Assembly: GCA_029834535.1 (NCBI GenBank)
Contig: JAQMWT010000330.1
Coordinates: 124,001-188,000 of the forward strand
DNA length: 64,000 nucleotides
Direction: 5' to 3'
From: Chrysophaeum taylorii
Taxonomy: Eukaryota > Sar > Pelagophyceae > Pelagomonadales > Pelagomonadaceae
In this document: positions 18,099 to 26,840 of the stretch, piece by piece
Layout: every line of letters starts with the position of its first letter
Position numbering within the stretch: position 1 is the first letter of the stretch
Position numbers and translations under genes: made by a program
The notes under the pieces: model-generated
The model's database searches: none
What the model saw: the letters and a program-made list of their open reading frames with translations, nothing else
What the model was told of the DNA's origin: nothing

Positions 18099-20454
18099 GC
18101 AGCTGCTGCTCGCTGCGCTCACGGCTCTCCACAGGAGTGTTCCAGTTCCGCGGGACGATGGCGTTATCTTGACCAAGGTCGTTTACCCCTTCGAAGGAGC
18201 CCCCGTTGTCCTCTTCCTCTCGGGCGCCAATTGCCCGCACGAGAGCTACTCTTGGCTGGCCACGAAGCTCGCAGCAGAGACGGGCACGGCTGTGGTCCTC
18301 GCTTCGTACGTCGACGAAACGGTCGGTTGCTTGCTGTCGGTTCCCTACGACCTCTCGCGGCTCGCGTCGCTCGACCTTTACAAAACGCAAACCCCGTCGG
18401 CGGCGGGCATTCGCGCGATCCTCGACGATCTCGCCCGGCTCCCGCTCGATATCTCGAGGGTCGCGATTGGCGGACACTCGACGGGCGGCCGCTCCGTGCT
18501 GGACCTGGTCGCCTTTGGGTGCGAAAACACCTTTCCCGAGATCAGGTGCGCCTTCACCTACGGCGCATCTTTCGTGAACGGGCCGGCGGCGTCGGGATTT
18601 GCCTCGCCCGGAACCGTCGTGCGATTCGACGCGACGCACGGCGCCTCGGTGCCGCTTTTGCTGGTGGGCGGCGACCGCGACGCCGTCAGCGCGGCGCTCT
18701 CGGAGGACGGCGACGCGACCGAGACGCTAAGGCGGACGATCGAGGAGGCCCGGCCCGACGACGCGCGCCTCGTCTTCTTGAAGGGCGCGACCCACATGGT
18801 TCTCTGCGACCCTATCCCCGTCGGTTGCGTGGATTCTTCGCCGCCGATGGAACCCAAGGCGGCGGACGAGGCGCGCGACGCCTTCGCCGATCTCGTCGCC
18901 GCCTTCCTCTCGGATCACGGCGTCCTTTCGGCGGCGGCGGCGGGGTCGTTCGAGACCGTGCTCGCCGAGAGGTCTCCGGAGATCGCGTGGCGCGACGCGT
19001 CGCCGATGGCTGCGTCGCGCGAGGATCTCGAAACCCTCGTGCGCGACGCGCAGCTGGCCGTCGCCGAGCTCGGTTCTCAGAAGAAGAAGAAGAACGACAA
19101 AGATATCCTCCGCGTCAAAGCGCGACGCCACAGCCAGCTCGGTACCTTCATGGCCTCAAAGCCCTCGCTCGAGGTCGTCGACGGCGGCGTCAAAGTCGTC
19201 ACCGCGCACTGGTTCCTCGAACCCGAATGGACCTCCTTCGACCGGCCGCTCGGCGACGGAAACGCGTGGACCTACGCGCGCGAGGCGGGCCCGCCAACCC
19301 TCGCCATAAAGCTCAAGCGCCGCGACGCAATCCGAGGTGACGCCGAGCGTCCCGACCCCGACGCGGCGACGCGGGTCAACCGGGCCGTGCTCGCGTTCGC
19401 GCTCGGGGAAGAGGCCGCGCGAATCCTCCGAGCCGCGCGCGTCGTCGTTTTGGAAGAGGAGGATCGCGTCCTCGAGGACGATCCCGACGGTCCGTTTGGG
19501 AACAAGGGAGGCAAGTACATCGAGTCGAGCTTGACCGTTTCGAGCTCGGTGCGCTCTCCGACCATCCTGACGCCCCTCGACGGCGTGCCCGAGCCGTTCC
19601 GCGCGCAGCACTACGTGAAAGTCTTGAGCCCCGCGTGGCTCCGCGAGTGGCTCGTCCGGCGCGATAAGGATGATTCGCGAGTCCTCTCCGAGGCCGACGC
19701 GTGGGCGGCGCTCCGAAGCGCTTTGAACGCGGCCGTCGCCCGAGTCGTCTCCGCGCTCCGGCTCGCGCCCTCGGCCCGCGTCCCCGAGGACCACCAAACC
19801 TGGACCGCCGGGTCCGTCCGCGGCACCATCGCGGCCTGGGAGGGCGGAAAGCTCGTCGACTGGGCGGTCCGCTACTTGAACGAAGAATTAAAAAAAACGG
19901 ATGATTCCAATATTATTATTTCGGCTGGCGAGGGCCTCAACGTATGGCTCTCCGACGCCACCGACTGCCCGCACCTCGCGTGCTACGTGAGCGTCCGCCG
20001 CGGCACGGCAACCCTGATTCTCGACCACGTCGCGCGCCGCGACGCGGCCGCCGACGCCGAGTACCGCGACCGCTTCTACGCGACGAGTCCGCCCGTGCTC
20101 GAGCGCGCGTCGCTCGCGCCGCTCGCGAGCAAGGACCCGCGCGTCCGCGCCGCGCGGTCCCCGAACGCAGTTTCCCTCACGGCCGCCGCCACCAGCGCCG
20201 ACGACGTCGCCGCCATGGCGGCCGCCCTCAACGCGCACGTCGACGAATTCCTCCGTCGCCTCCGGGAAGAAGAAGAAGAGTCAAAAACGACGACAACGGA
20301 CAACGACGAAATCCGGCGAAGGGACGCCGCGATACGCACGGCGCTCCGGGACCACGAGGCCGACGCCGGCCGCCAACTCTTCGGCTCGGAGGACAACAAC
20401 AACAACAGGGCCCTCGACCTCGCCAACACGATGGCAGGCTTCCATCGTGAGTGA
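18097..20454 (+). CDS. Fusion protein: alpha/beta-hydrolase (chlorophyllase-like) plus C-terminal RCC reductase domain
   Basis: The protein is 785 aa from MQLLLAALTALHRS (18097); an upstream in-frame start at 17992 would lie inside the divergent gene. Residues about 20-280 are an alpha/beta-hydrolase with nucleophile elbow GGHSTGGRSV (Ser128), a long lid-free core and a C-terminal GATHMVLCDP (His233), in line with chlorophyllase/PAF-hydrolase-like enzymes. Residues about 300-520 are unrecognised. Residues about 532-785 match red chlorophyll catabolite reductase: DCPHLACYVSV, TATLILDHVARRD, a YRDRFYAT block, VRAARSPNAVSL, and the C-terminal RRRDAAIRTALRDHEADAGR followed by QLFG, recalling the RRDKSFRRK...MFG end of plant ACD2/RCCR. 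In plants RCCR reduces the PaO product in the chloroplast. Combining hydrolase and RCCR in one chain is not an arrangement I know. Function is inferred. Confidence 0.78.
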   Translation: MQLLLAALTALHRSVPVPRDDGVILTKVVYPFEGAPVVLFLSGANCPHESYSWLATKLAAETGTAVVLASYVDETVGCLLSVPYDLSRLASLDLYKTQTPSAAGIRAILDDLARLPLDISRVAIGGHSTGGRSVLDLVAFGCENTFPEIRCAFTYGASFVNGPAASGFASPGTVVRFDATHGASVPLLLVGGDRDAVSAALSEDGDATETLRRTIEEARPDDARLVFLKGATHMVLCDPIPVGCVDSSPPMEPKAADEARDAFADLVAAFLSDHGVLSAAAAGSFETVLAERSPEIAWRDASPMAASREDLETLVRDAQLAVAELGSQKKKKNDKDILRVKARRHSQLGTFMASKPSLEVVDGGVKVVTAHWFLEPEWTSFDRPLGDGNAWTYAREAGPPTLAIKLKRRDAIRGDAERPDPDAATRVNRAVLAFALGEEAARILRAARVVVLEEEDRVLEDDPDGPFGNKGGKYIESSLTVSSSVRSPTILTPLDGVPEPFRAQHYVKVLSPAWLREWLVRRDKDDSRVLSEADAWAALRSALNAAVARVVSALRLAPSARVPEDHQTWTAGSVRGTIAAWEGGKLVDWAVRYLNEELKKTDDSNIIISAGEGLNVWLSDATDCPHLACYVSVRRGTATLILDHVARRDAAADAEYRDRFYATSPPVLERASLAPLASKDPRVRAARSPNAVSLTAAATSADDVAAMAAALNAHVDEFLRRLREEEEESKTTTTDNDEIRRRDAAIRTALRDHEADAGRQLFGSEDNNNNRALDLANTMAGFHRE

Positions 20455-20512
20455 TCCAGCTGGGGTAAGGATTTTCAAATCTTCGTCAACTCTTCCGAAG
20501 AAAAAAAAAAAC

Positions 20513-21733
20513 ATGATCATCATCTTCTTCTTCTTCGTGTTGTTGGTGCCTTGCGCGGCGGGGCTTCACGTAGGGGTGGTGGGGGGCGGCCTCGGGGGGC
20601 TCGCCGCGGGGATCGCCCTGCGGAAGGTGGGGTGCGAGGTGAGCGTGCTGGAAAGAAATCCGAAATTCTTGAGCGAGGGCGGCACGGGGCTGACGTTGTG
20701 GCCCAACGGGCTGTCGGCGCTGTGGGCGATCGACGAAGATCTCTACGAGGAAATTAGCCGCGTCGGGACCGAGATCGACGTGGTCGAGGTGACGGACGCC
20801 TCGGGCGCGAATCCGTTGCCAAATCCAACGGGCGACCCGCGGCGCTTCCGAGAGACTTACGGTCGGCCGATGCGCAACGCGCGGTGGTCTCGTCTTCACC
20901 AGGTCCTCGCGGCGCGGTTCGCCCAGGTTGGGGGATCGGTCCTCTACGACCGGCGTCTCACGTGGCTCGACGACGAGGGCGCGGCCCGATTTGTGAATAG
21001 CGACGGAACAGAAACTCGCGAATTAGCGTTCGACGCGATAGTCGGGGCCGACGGCCTCAAGTCCAGGGCTCGGGAGCTCCTGGTTGGCGACGCGCCGCGC
21101 GACGCCGGCCGCACCATCTGGCGCGCGGTGATCCCCTTCGATTCTCGCGTCGTTCCGGAAAAAGTGTGTTCTATGAGTGCCGGCGCCGGAAAGGTCGGCT
21201 TCGTGACCGACGTCGGCGACGGCTTGCTCTACTGGTCTGCTTTTGCGACCGACGAGGCGAGGACGGTGCTGCAGGAGGAGGACGTCAAGGCTTTGCTCCA
21301 CGCCGAGTTCGATGGCGTGGCCAAGCTCCGCCCGTGCATCGAGATGACGCCGGCCGAGCTCATTTTGGAGCGAAGGGTTGCGGACCGCGCGCCCCTCGTC
21401 GACGCCAAAGGTGACCCCGCCATTCCGTGGGGGGGGCGCGTCACGCTCCTCGGGGACGCCATGCACGCGATGATCCCTTCCCTCGGCCAGGGCGCCAACT
21501 CGGCCTTCGAGGGGGCCTACCGCCTCGCCGCCAACGTTAAAAAAACCAAGTCGGCCGGCGCTCTCCCCGAGGCGCTCCGCGCCTACGAACGCGACCAGAT
21601 GCGCCGCGTCTCCTGGATCGTCGAGTCCTCGGCGCGCCAGGGCCGGACCGTCTACGAGGATAAGGACGAGTTCATGCGGGCCCAGCAGGCGGCCCAGGAT
21701 TCCATGTGGGGTCTCACCTTCCCCCCGCTCTAA
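20513..21733 (+). CDS. Secreted or plastid-routed FAD-dependent monooxygenase (aromatic-hydroxylase/zeaxanthin-epoxidase-like)
   Basis: The protein is 406 aa. The chosen start (20513) gives a strong signal peptide MIIIFFFFVLLVPCAAG, immediately followed by the FAD motif LHVGVVGGGLGGLAAGIAL. The group-A flavoprotein monooxygenase features are present: a central DAIVGADGLKSRAREL (GD/DG motif) and GDAMHAMIPSLGQGANSAFE near residue 315. It resembles the salicylate-hydroxylase/UbiH/zeaxanthin epoxidase superfamily but lacks the FHA and lipocalin parts of zeaxanthin epoxidase. The signal peptide fits entry through the ER, as for proteins of complex plastids, though no Phe follows the cleavage site. 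It lies 58 bp downstream of the hydrolase-RCCR fusion on the same strand. A substrate among tetrapyrroles or carotenoids is speculative. Confidence 0.82.
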   Translation: MIIIFFFFVLLVPCAAGLHVGVVGGGLGGLAAGIALRKVGCEVSVLERNPKFLSEGGTGLTLWPNGLSALWAIDEDLYEEISRVGTEIDVVEVTDASGANPLPNPTGDPRRFRETYGRPMRNARWSRLHQVLAARFAQVGGSVLYDRRLTWLDDEGAARFVNSDGTETRELAFDAIVGADGLKSRARELLVGDAPRDAGRTIWRAVIPFDSRVVPEKVCSMSAGAGKVGFVTDVGDGLLYWSAFATDEARTVLQEEDVKALLHAEFDGVAKLRPCIEMTPAELILERRVADRAPLVDAKGDPAIPWGGRVTLLGDAMHAMIPSLGQGANSAFEGAYRLAANVKKTKSAGALPEALRAYERDQMRRVSWIVESSARQGRTVYEDKDEFMRAQQAAQDSMWGLTFPPL

Positions 21734-21759
21734 CTTAAATTAAACTAAAATCAAATCAA

Positions 21760-21830
21760 ATCAAATCGGCAGCATGATCATAATAATAAGAATAACCACT
21801 AGTTTTTGTATCGGTCGGTCGGTCGGTTTG

Positions 21831-21866
<36 letters not shown>

Positions 21867-21942
21867 GGTCGGAAAAAAAAATTATCATCATCATCATCAT
21901 CATCATTAAGAAGGATGGCACCACCACCACCACCACCACCAC
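21760..21942. repeat. Simple repeats in convergent 3' spacer
   Basis: (AAATC)n-like units lie near 21745-21768, (TCGG/TCGGTC)n at about 21810-21870, (ATC)n at about 21886-21907 and (CAC)n at about 21918-21942. They separate two convergent stops and produce spurious Thr-Glu and Val-Ser ORFs. Confidence 0.9.
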
Positions 21943-22995
21943 CTACAAGATTCGCGAGCCGGTCACGAGGGTCGCCCAAACTTGCTCCTTGTCGAGGTCC
22001 ATGTCATCCAATCCTTGTCGCAGCTCCTCGATCGGATCTGCCGGATCGTGCTTGATCGCGGAGCATATCGAGCTGTTGTCCGCGGTGGAATCGATCGTAA
22101 TGCAGTCGAAATCGTCGTCGTCGTCCATGCGAACGACGTTCTTGTTCTCGTCGTAGACGATCGGAGGCTGGGGGGAGCAAAAATGATCGCGACCCTTGGG
22201 GGGCGCGACCTCCTCGACAAACAGGAGGTCCGTTTTGGGCTCGTCCTCGATAATATGATGGTGGTGCTCCGCGTGTTTCCGGAGATCCTGAAGGGTGGGC
22301 GCGCGACCGACGAGAGTCGGATGATCCCTCGCCATCGCCCGAACCTCGTCGCACTCCTGGAGCCGCTGGGCGCATAGTTGCGGACTGTGGAGACTCTCGG
22401 TCCGTGGGTCGAGGTTGTTGTTGTTGTACTTGTCGAGGACGCCCAAACCCTCGAGGCTCCTGAGCGTGTCCTCGCGAATCGGCCCGTGGACGCCGACGTC
22501 GACGCACACGAAACACATACAATCGCAGGTCCTCGCGACATTGAGCCCCGCGATCCAGACCAGCTCGCCGTTGTCGTCGCGGCCCCCGAAGGGCCGCCAC
22601 CGCGCCCCGACCATACCCCCGCTCTGTTTGGCCTCCTCGGGCGCGTCGGGATAATCCTTCAAAGAGCCCGCGTGAAACGCGTCCGACGGGTTCGGGTGGA
22701 GCGCGAACCCCGTAAGGTCCACGTCGTGGCCGACCATGTACTGCGACGCGTTTTCGGTCGCCGAGAAGATTATAACCGAAGCGATCGACGCCCAGTTTCC
22801 GTCGGCCGGACCGGCCTCGACAACCCAGATTCCGAGATGTGGCGACGGTTGTGCCACGTATCGGTTCATCAGTAGGCCCTTCTTCTTCTTCCTCTTTGGC
22901 TTTCTCCTCTTCAATGCGACGTCCTCGTCGTACGCGTATCTTAACTTGGCCGCCGACGACGACGACGGCCCGGTGATCGTCCCAGCAGGCGCCAT
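21943..22995 (-). CDS. Hypothetical protein, 350 aa, no recognised domain
   Basis: The N-terminus (MAPAGTITGPSSSSAAK) is followed by a basic patch KRRKPKRKKKKG that could be a nuclear localisation signal. The central part is composition-balanced and looks like a real folded domain (YMVGHDVDLTGFALHPNPS; WIAGLNVARTCDCMCFVCV, with a cluster of four Cys). The second half carries His-rich (HAEHHHHI) and Asp-rich (MDDDDDFD) stretches, both coded by short repeats. It is a clean single ORF between the FAD monooxygenase (convergent) and the RCCR-like gene (same strand). I could not match it to a family. The CDCMCFVC group might bind metal, but that is a guess. Confidence 0.6.
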   Translation of the reverse strand: MAPAGTITGPSSSSAAKLRYAYDEDVALKRRKPKRKKKKGLLMNRYVAQPSPHLGIWVVEAGPADGNWASIASVIIFSATENASQYMVGHDVDLTGFALHPNPSDAFHAGSLKDYPDAPEEAKQSGGMVGARWRPFGGRDDNGELVWIAGLNVARTCDCMCFVCVDVGVHGPIREDTLRSLEGLGVLDKYNNNNLDPRTESLHSPQLCAQRLQECDEVRAMARDHPTLVGRAPTLQDLRKHAEHHHHIIEDEPKTDLLFVEEVAPPKGRDHFCSPQPPIVYDENKNVVRMDDDDDFDCITIDSTADNSSICSAIKHDPADPIEELRQGLDDMDLDKEQVWATLVTGSRIL

Positions 22996-23114
22996 GATGT
23001 CTGGCGTGCCTGTTGTACCACTGTTGAACTACGTTCCCACCGACCGTTGAAGTTGCGAAATGTCACAAACAAACTGATGCTGTATACTACGCACGAGATC
23101 CTCGAACCTCACCT

Positions 23115-24137
23115 TCAACTCCTCAACATTCTATCGAGATCCGTTGAGGAGGACCCACCACCAACTACGAGGGGGGTGTCGCCGGCGAGGAGATCTTTTG
23201 TCAGGGGAAAGTAGGAACCGAAGACGAGGGCGCGGTTTTCGTTGTCGGGCGACGACTCCGCCGCCACGCGCCGCACGACGGCGTCCCGCCGCGCCATCGC
23301 CTTCTGTTCCAGCGGGTCCAACAAAGGGGGGCGCGACGAGGTCCTCCCGTCATCACCGTCTTTGTCGTCTTTGTCGTCGTCCTCCGAAAGCGCCCTTCCC
23401 CACTGGCCCGCGAGCTCCATGCAAGCGGCCTTGATCTCGGCGAGCGCCGACTCGTCGGTGCTGTCGAAGAAGACCCGGACCCCGCTGGGCGCGAGGGCGG
23501 CCCGCGCGTAGGGCGACTTGGAGACGTACGGCACGAACCGCGAATCGTCTTGCATCAGCTTGAGACAAGTTTCGGAAAATCCATCGTAGTAGGTCTCGCA
23601 GTAGCGGGCGTCGCACGCGACGTCGACCCGAGGCACGCATTCGAGTCGCACGAATAGTTGCTCGGGATTTGCCGGAGATCCCGACCCAAAGTACAACGTC
23701 CAGTTCGGCGCGTCGGTGTCGACGCGCGGCCACAGCGACACCCCACAAAAGAAGGCCCCGACCCTGCGGTTCAGCGTCCGGTACGCCGTGCCCCACGACA
23801 GTTTCTCGTTCGCGACGACGCCGTACGACGCGGCCGTTTCGGACATGGCCGCCGCAAACTCGGCCTCGGCCTTGGGGAGCGCGGCAAGGGTTGCCTCGGA
23901 GGGACCCGGCGTCACGAACGCCTCCAACGCACCCTCGAACGCTCGTGTGTCGATCCGCGGGTCTCCCAGACCCGCAGCCTCCACTGCCTCCCGCACGGTC
24001 TCCCACGCCACAACGTAACGCGACGCGAACGGCTCGGGGGCCTCGCCGACGTACCTCGAGAATAGCAAATCGGACTGGGGACCAAACTGGAGGGCCTTCG
24101 CGGTCACCAGGCTGCCGATGATGATGACGAACAGCAT
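23115..24137 (-). CDS. RCC reductase / bilin-reductase superfamily protein with signal-like N-terminus
   Basis: The protein is 340 aa. It starts with a short signal sequence (MLFVIIIGSLVTAKA). The core WPRVDTDAPNWTLYFGSG, then LFVRLECVPRVDVACDARY and CETYYDGFSE, followed by DSRFVPYVSKSPYARAALAP and SGVRVFFD, follows the order of plant red chlorophyll catabolite reductase (APN.., LVLILDLPHRKDL.., Y.KEYY.., SP..). The C-terminal MARRDAVVRRVAAES resembles the RRDKSFRRK end of RCCR. The phrase VSLWPRVD also recalls the LFPR-type motif of ferredoxin-dependent bilin reductases (HY2/PcyA), to which RCCR is distantly related, so a bilin reductase is the alternative. Products would be open-chain tetrapyrroles in the plastid. 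It is one of two RCCR-type genes within 6 kb. Confidence 0.75.
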   Translation of the reverse strand: MLFVIIIGSLVTAKALQFGPQSDLLFSRYVGEAPEPFASRYVVAWETVREAVEAAGLGDPRIDTRAFEGALEAFVTPGPSEATLAALPKAEAEFAAAMSETAASYGVVANEKLSWGTAYRTLNRRVGAFFCGVSLWPRVDTDAPNWTLYFGSGSPANPEQLFVRLECVPRVDVACDARYCETYYDGFSETCLKLMQDDSRFVPYVSKSPYARAALAPSGVRVFFDSTDESALAEIKAACMELAGQWGRALSEDDDKDDKDGDDGRTSSRPPLLDPLEQKAMARRDAVVRRVAAESSPDNENRALVFGSYFPLTKDLLAGDTPLVVGGGSSSTDLDRMLRS

Positions 24138-24392
24138 TTATTTCAGTCCAGTCACTCATTGAACTATGACTACATTCTGACTCACGACTCCTTCTGCTGA
24201 GTCGACGGGACTGCCACGTCCTCATTGATTCGCTTAATAATTTGCCAAAGTGTTGCGGGTACTGGTCAGAGTGTATATGCTCGTTTTACGTCCGTTGGAT
24301 CTTCCGGATACTATTTTTTGCCTCACGATCGATCCTTCGCTCTCGAAGGAAGGACGGAAGGAAGGAAGAAAAAGGATTGGTTGGCGAGAGCA

Positions 24393-25310
24393 ATGTACAC
24401 GCATCGCGCCGTGAGCTACGTGGTCGAGGGGACGAAGGTCGCCGGAGTATTGTTCGAGCCTGCCGTAAAGAAGGCTACGACTGGCATCGTGGTTCTGGGG
24501 CCGATTGGGTATGTCAAGGAGCAGTCGCCAATGCAGTACGCGAGTCGGCTGGCGATCCAGGGGTTTACGACATTGATATTCGACCCGCGCGGCCACGGTG
24601 AGTCGGAGGGTGAGCCTCGACGCGTCGAGGATCCCGACGCCAAGTGCGCCGAGGTGATCGCCGCGGCGAAGTACCTCGAGAGCTCGTGCGCCGAGGTCTA
24701 CGGCCTCGGAATCTGCCAGGGTGTCAACTGGATGACGAAGGCTGTCGTGAGCGAAGGTTCGCCCCTCTCCAAGGTGGCTCTTGTGGCCGGGAATTACCTG
24801 ACACCCCAAGTTAACGCGATCATGACGGGCGGCAACCTCGAAAAACGTCTCGCCGAAGCGGACGCTGCCCTCGCGGCCTTCGAAAAAGACGGAACCCTTA
24901 CCTATCGGCCCATCGTCCCCGGGGGACCGGATGACATGGTCCCCTTTCTCCCGCGCGCAGAAATCGGCACGTGGTACAACGAGTGGGACACGACCGCGTC
25001 AGCTCGTTCGAGTTTCCAGCGATTCCGCGGAAAATGGGAGAACCGCCTCGCAATTCACTCCGAGGCCAAGCTCTGGCGCCACGACGTCACCCAGGACTTC
25101 CACCGCCTCACCAAGCCGACACTCCTCATTCACTCCGACGCCGCCGCCACTGGACCCAAGGTCCCGCGCGTCCTCTTCGATGCCATCGCCGCCGAAAATA
25201 AAACCCTCGTCTGGCTGCCCGACGGTGAGTCTCAGTTCATGTTCTACGAGCATCCTCTCACCATTGATACCTGCGTCTCCCACGTCGTCGACTTCTTTTC
25301 TCGCGTTTGA
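24393..25310 (+). CDS. Alpha/beta-hydrolase with Cys nucleophile elbow
   Basis: The protein is 305 aa from MYTHRAVSYVV (24393); the frame is open upstream, but that part is Lys/Arg/Gly-rich and 5' UTR-like. The fold markers are LGPIGYVKEQSPMQYASR (oxyanion strand), TLIFDPRGHGESEGEP and the elbow YGLGICQGVNW with Cys108 where most members have Ser. GICxG-type elbows occur in dienelactone-hydrolase-like members, so the Cys may be genuine. KPTLLIHSDAAATGPKVP and the final FMFYEHPLTIDTCVSHVV give the acid/His region. There is no signal peptide. It sits in the RCCR/PaO gene block and might act on phytyl or methyl esters, but nothing in the sequence proves this. Confidence 0.8.
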   Translation: MYTHRAVSYVVEGTKVAGVLFEPAVKKATTGIVVLGPIGYVKEQSPMQYASRLAIQGFTTLIFDPRGHGESEGEPRRVEDPDAKCAEVIAAAKYLESSCAEVYGLGICQGVNWMTKAVVSEGSPLSKVALVAGNYLTPQVNAIMTGGNLEKRLAEADAALAAFEKDGTLTYRPIVPGGPDDMVPFLPRAEIGTWYNEWDTTASARSSFQRFRGKWENRLAIHSEAKLWRHDVTQDFHRLTKPTLLIHSDAAATGPKVPRVLFDAIAAENKTLVWLPDGESQFMFYEHPLTIDTCVSHVVDFFSRV

Positions 25311-25536
25311 TTTTGTTGCTTACCACCGCCTAACCGAACCTAGCGCGTGCAGCACCTTACCTTTGAGAGTATCTTTTTTTTTTAATCTTCTCGTGCATCC
25401 GGATGCGGCGGCGCTCAGAATCAAATCGACGACGACACGCTCACCATTTCGCAGCACCGTATTCTAGGATGACGCCACTCACTGCAAAATTATACGAACT
25501 CCCGTAGCTAGCTTGATGATTAAGGATCCCGCGTCG
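25311..25536. other. Convergent 3' spacer
   Basis: About 225 bp between two convergent genes; a poly-T run lies at 25374-25383. No other feature is seen. Confidence 0.4.
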
Positions 25537-26079
25537 TCAATATGATGGCGTGGCAGAAGGGCGTGGGGTCTTTCGGCTCGTAATGACGTTTCTGTCGACG
25601 ACGACGACGACGACGACGACTGGCTCGAGTGACAGACACCCCGCGTTGACAATATCGTCTTGAATCGAGGAAATCGACGTGCAGCTGTAGCCCGACACTA
25701 CGGAGCGACCGTCGAGGCGAGCCGAACACACGGGTCGTGACAGATGGCTGCCGACCGGCTTCCCGATCATTGACGAGATGGTGGCAAGCATTTTCGCGTT
25801 CCTGCGCATCTCGTCTGGCGCGTAGCCGCCAGGAAGCACTGGGGAGTCGACGATGCCGAGGTCGTCGATCTGCACGTCAGATTTTACCGTCGCTCCTATC
25901 TTCCCCGTGTACTTGTGGCCGGCCCCGTGCTCGCCGACGACAAGGCCGCCTTCTTCCTCGAGCCTCGTCTCGGGATATAGGATCTCTGCATCTTCAAAGA
26001 TGTCGGCGACGAAGATGGCAATCGTTTTCCCCGCCAGCCTGCCTGGAGGGAAGGGGCGCGTCGAGAAGAACTCGACCAT
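25537..26079 (-). CDS. DJ-1/PfpI-like protein, degenerate
   Basis: From MVEFFSTRPF (26079) the protein reads about 180 aa; the frame is open to 26178. KTIAIFVADIFEDAEILYP, then PVLPGGYAPDEMRRNAKML and VSGYSCTSISSIQDDIVNAG are clear PfpI/DJ-1 family segments, ending DRNVITSRKTP. The usual nucleophile elbow (A-I-C-H-G-P after GKPV) is replaced by VGSHLSRPVCSARLDG, so the catalytic Cys-His pair looks lost or displaced. A (GTC)n run has inserted about eight Val residues before DRNV. After TSR the expected C-terminus (PKDPTPFCHAII) is found in another frame, so a late frameshift is likely. It could be a decaying gene or a divergent non-enzymatic member. Confidence 0.65.
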   Translation of the reverse strand: MVEFFSTRPFPPGRLAGKTIAIFVADIFEDAEILYPETRLEEEGGLVVGEHGAGHKYTGKIGATVKSDVQIDDLGIVDSPVLPGGYAPDEMRRNAKMLATISSMIGKPVGSHLSRPVCSARLDGRSVVSGYSCTSISSIQDDIVNAGCLSLEPVVVVVVVVDRNVITSRKTPRPSATPSY

Positions 26080-26840
26080 TTTTGAGCGAGCGGTGGCGTG
26101 TTCCTCCTCCGGACGGACGACCGACAAAAATGGCTGCTGCTGCTGCACAAGCAAGCAGCCCGAGAACCAAACCACCAAGCAGCAGCCAATTTGTGAAACA
26201 CTTGGTGGGTCTCTCAGCCAGCCCCCGCGGATGGTGACAGCATGCTGGTCTCACCACCGACGGCCGGTAGCACGCTGGACTCGTCAGCAGCGCCCAGAAA
26301 GAAACGACACCGAAAGAAAGACATGGGGTCCCATCATCAACCAAGCAATCGCATCGCGGAATCCCATTATCAACCAAATTCGATCAAGGGCTCATCACGG
26401 ACCCATGAAATGACGGCATGCGGCAACAGAAATGGAATCCCATCATCAACCAAATTCCGTCAACGACTCATCTTGGACCCATGAAGTGAGGCATGCGGCA
26501 ACAGAAGTGAACCATCAGTGTTGCATCAAGGGGATATTAATAAAGCAATCATGAGAGACGAATCGCTGCTTTTTGAACCAAGGACGAACGATCCGAAGAA
26601 GAAGTATTGAAGATCGCATAGTGTCTTGTCCCACCACCTCATCGACAACAATCTCCACTGGGGGGGTGGACTGCTCATAAGAGGGGGGTTTACTTTGCTA
26701 AGGGGGGTTTGCGAAAGCAGTAAGGACCTGCATCGTCCCGCCGTCGCGCACTCCGGCCTATCGGTCGGTCTGAAGATACAAGAAATTGAGGCGCAGAAAA
26801 AGAAGAAGAGACTCGCATCGCATCGCATCGCATCGCATCA
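26080..26840. repeat. Intergenic region with a roughly 75-bp tandem repeat and (GCATC)n
   Basis: Units starting GGAATCCCATCATCAACCAA and ending GGCATGCGGCAACAGAA occur at about 26361-26431 and 26432-26504, with a partial unit near 26326. A short (CATCG)n run lies at 26814-26838, next to the Rieske gene's stop. No gene is supported between the DJ-1-like start and 26841. Confidence 0.75.

Noticed and set aside
18231-19340. Arg/Gly-rich 369-aa ORF in another frame of the hydrolase gene
   Set aside because: It is a GC-rich frame shadow; the family motifs lie in the 18097-20454 frame.
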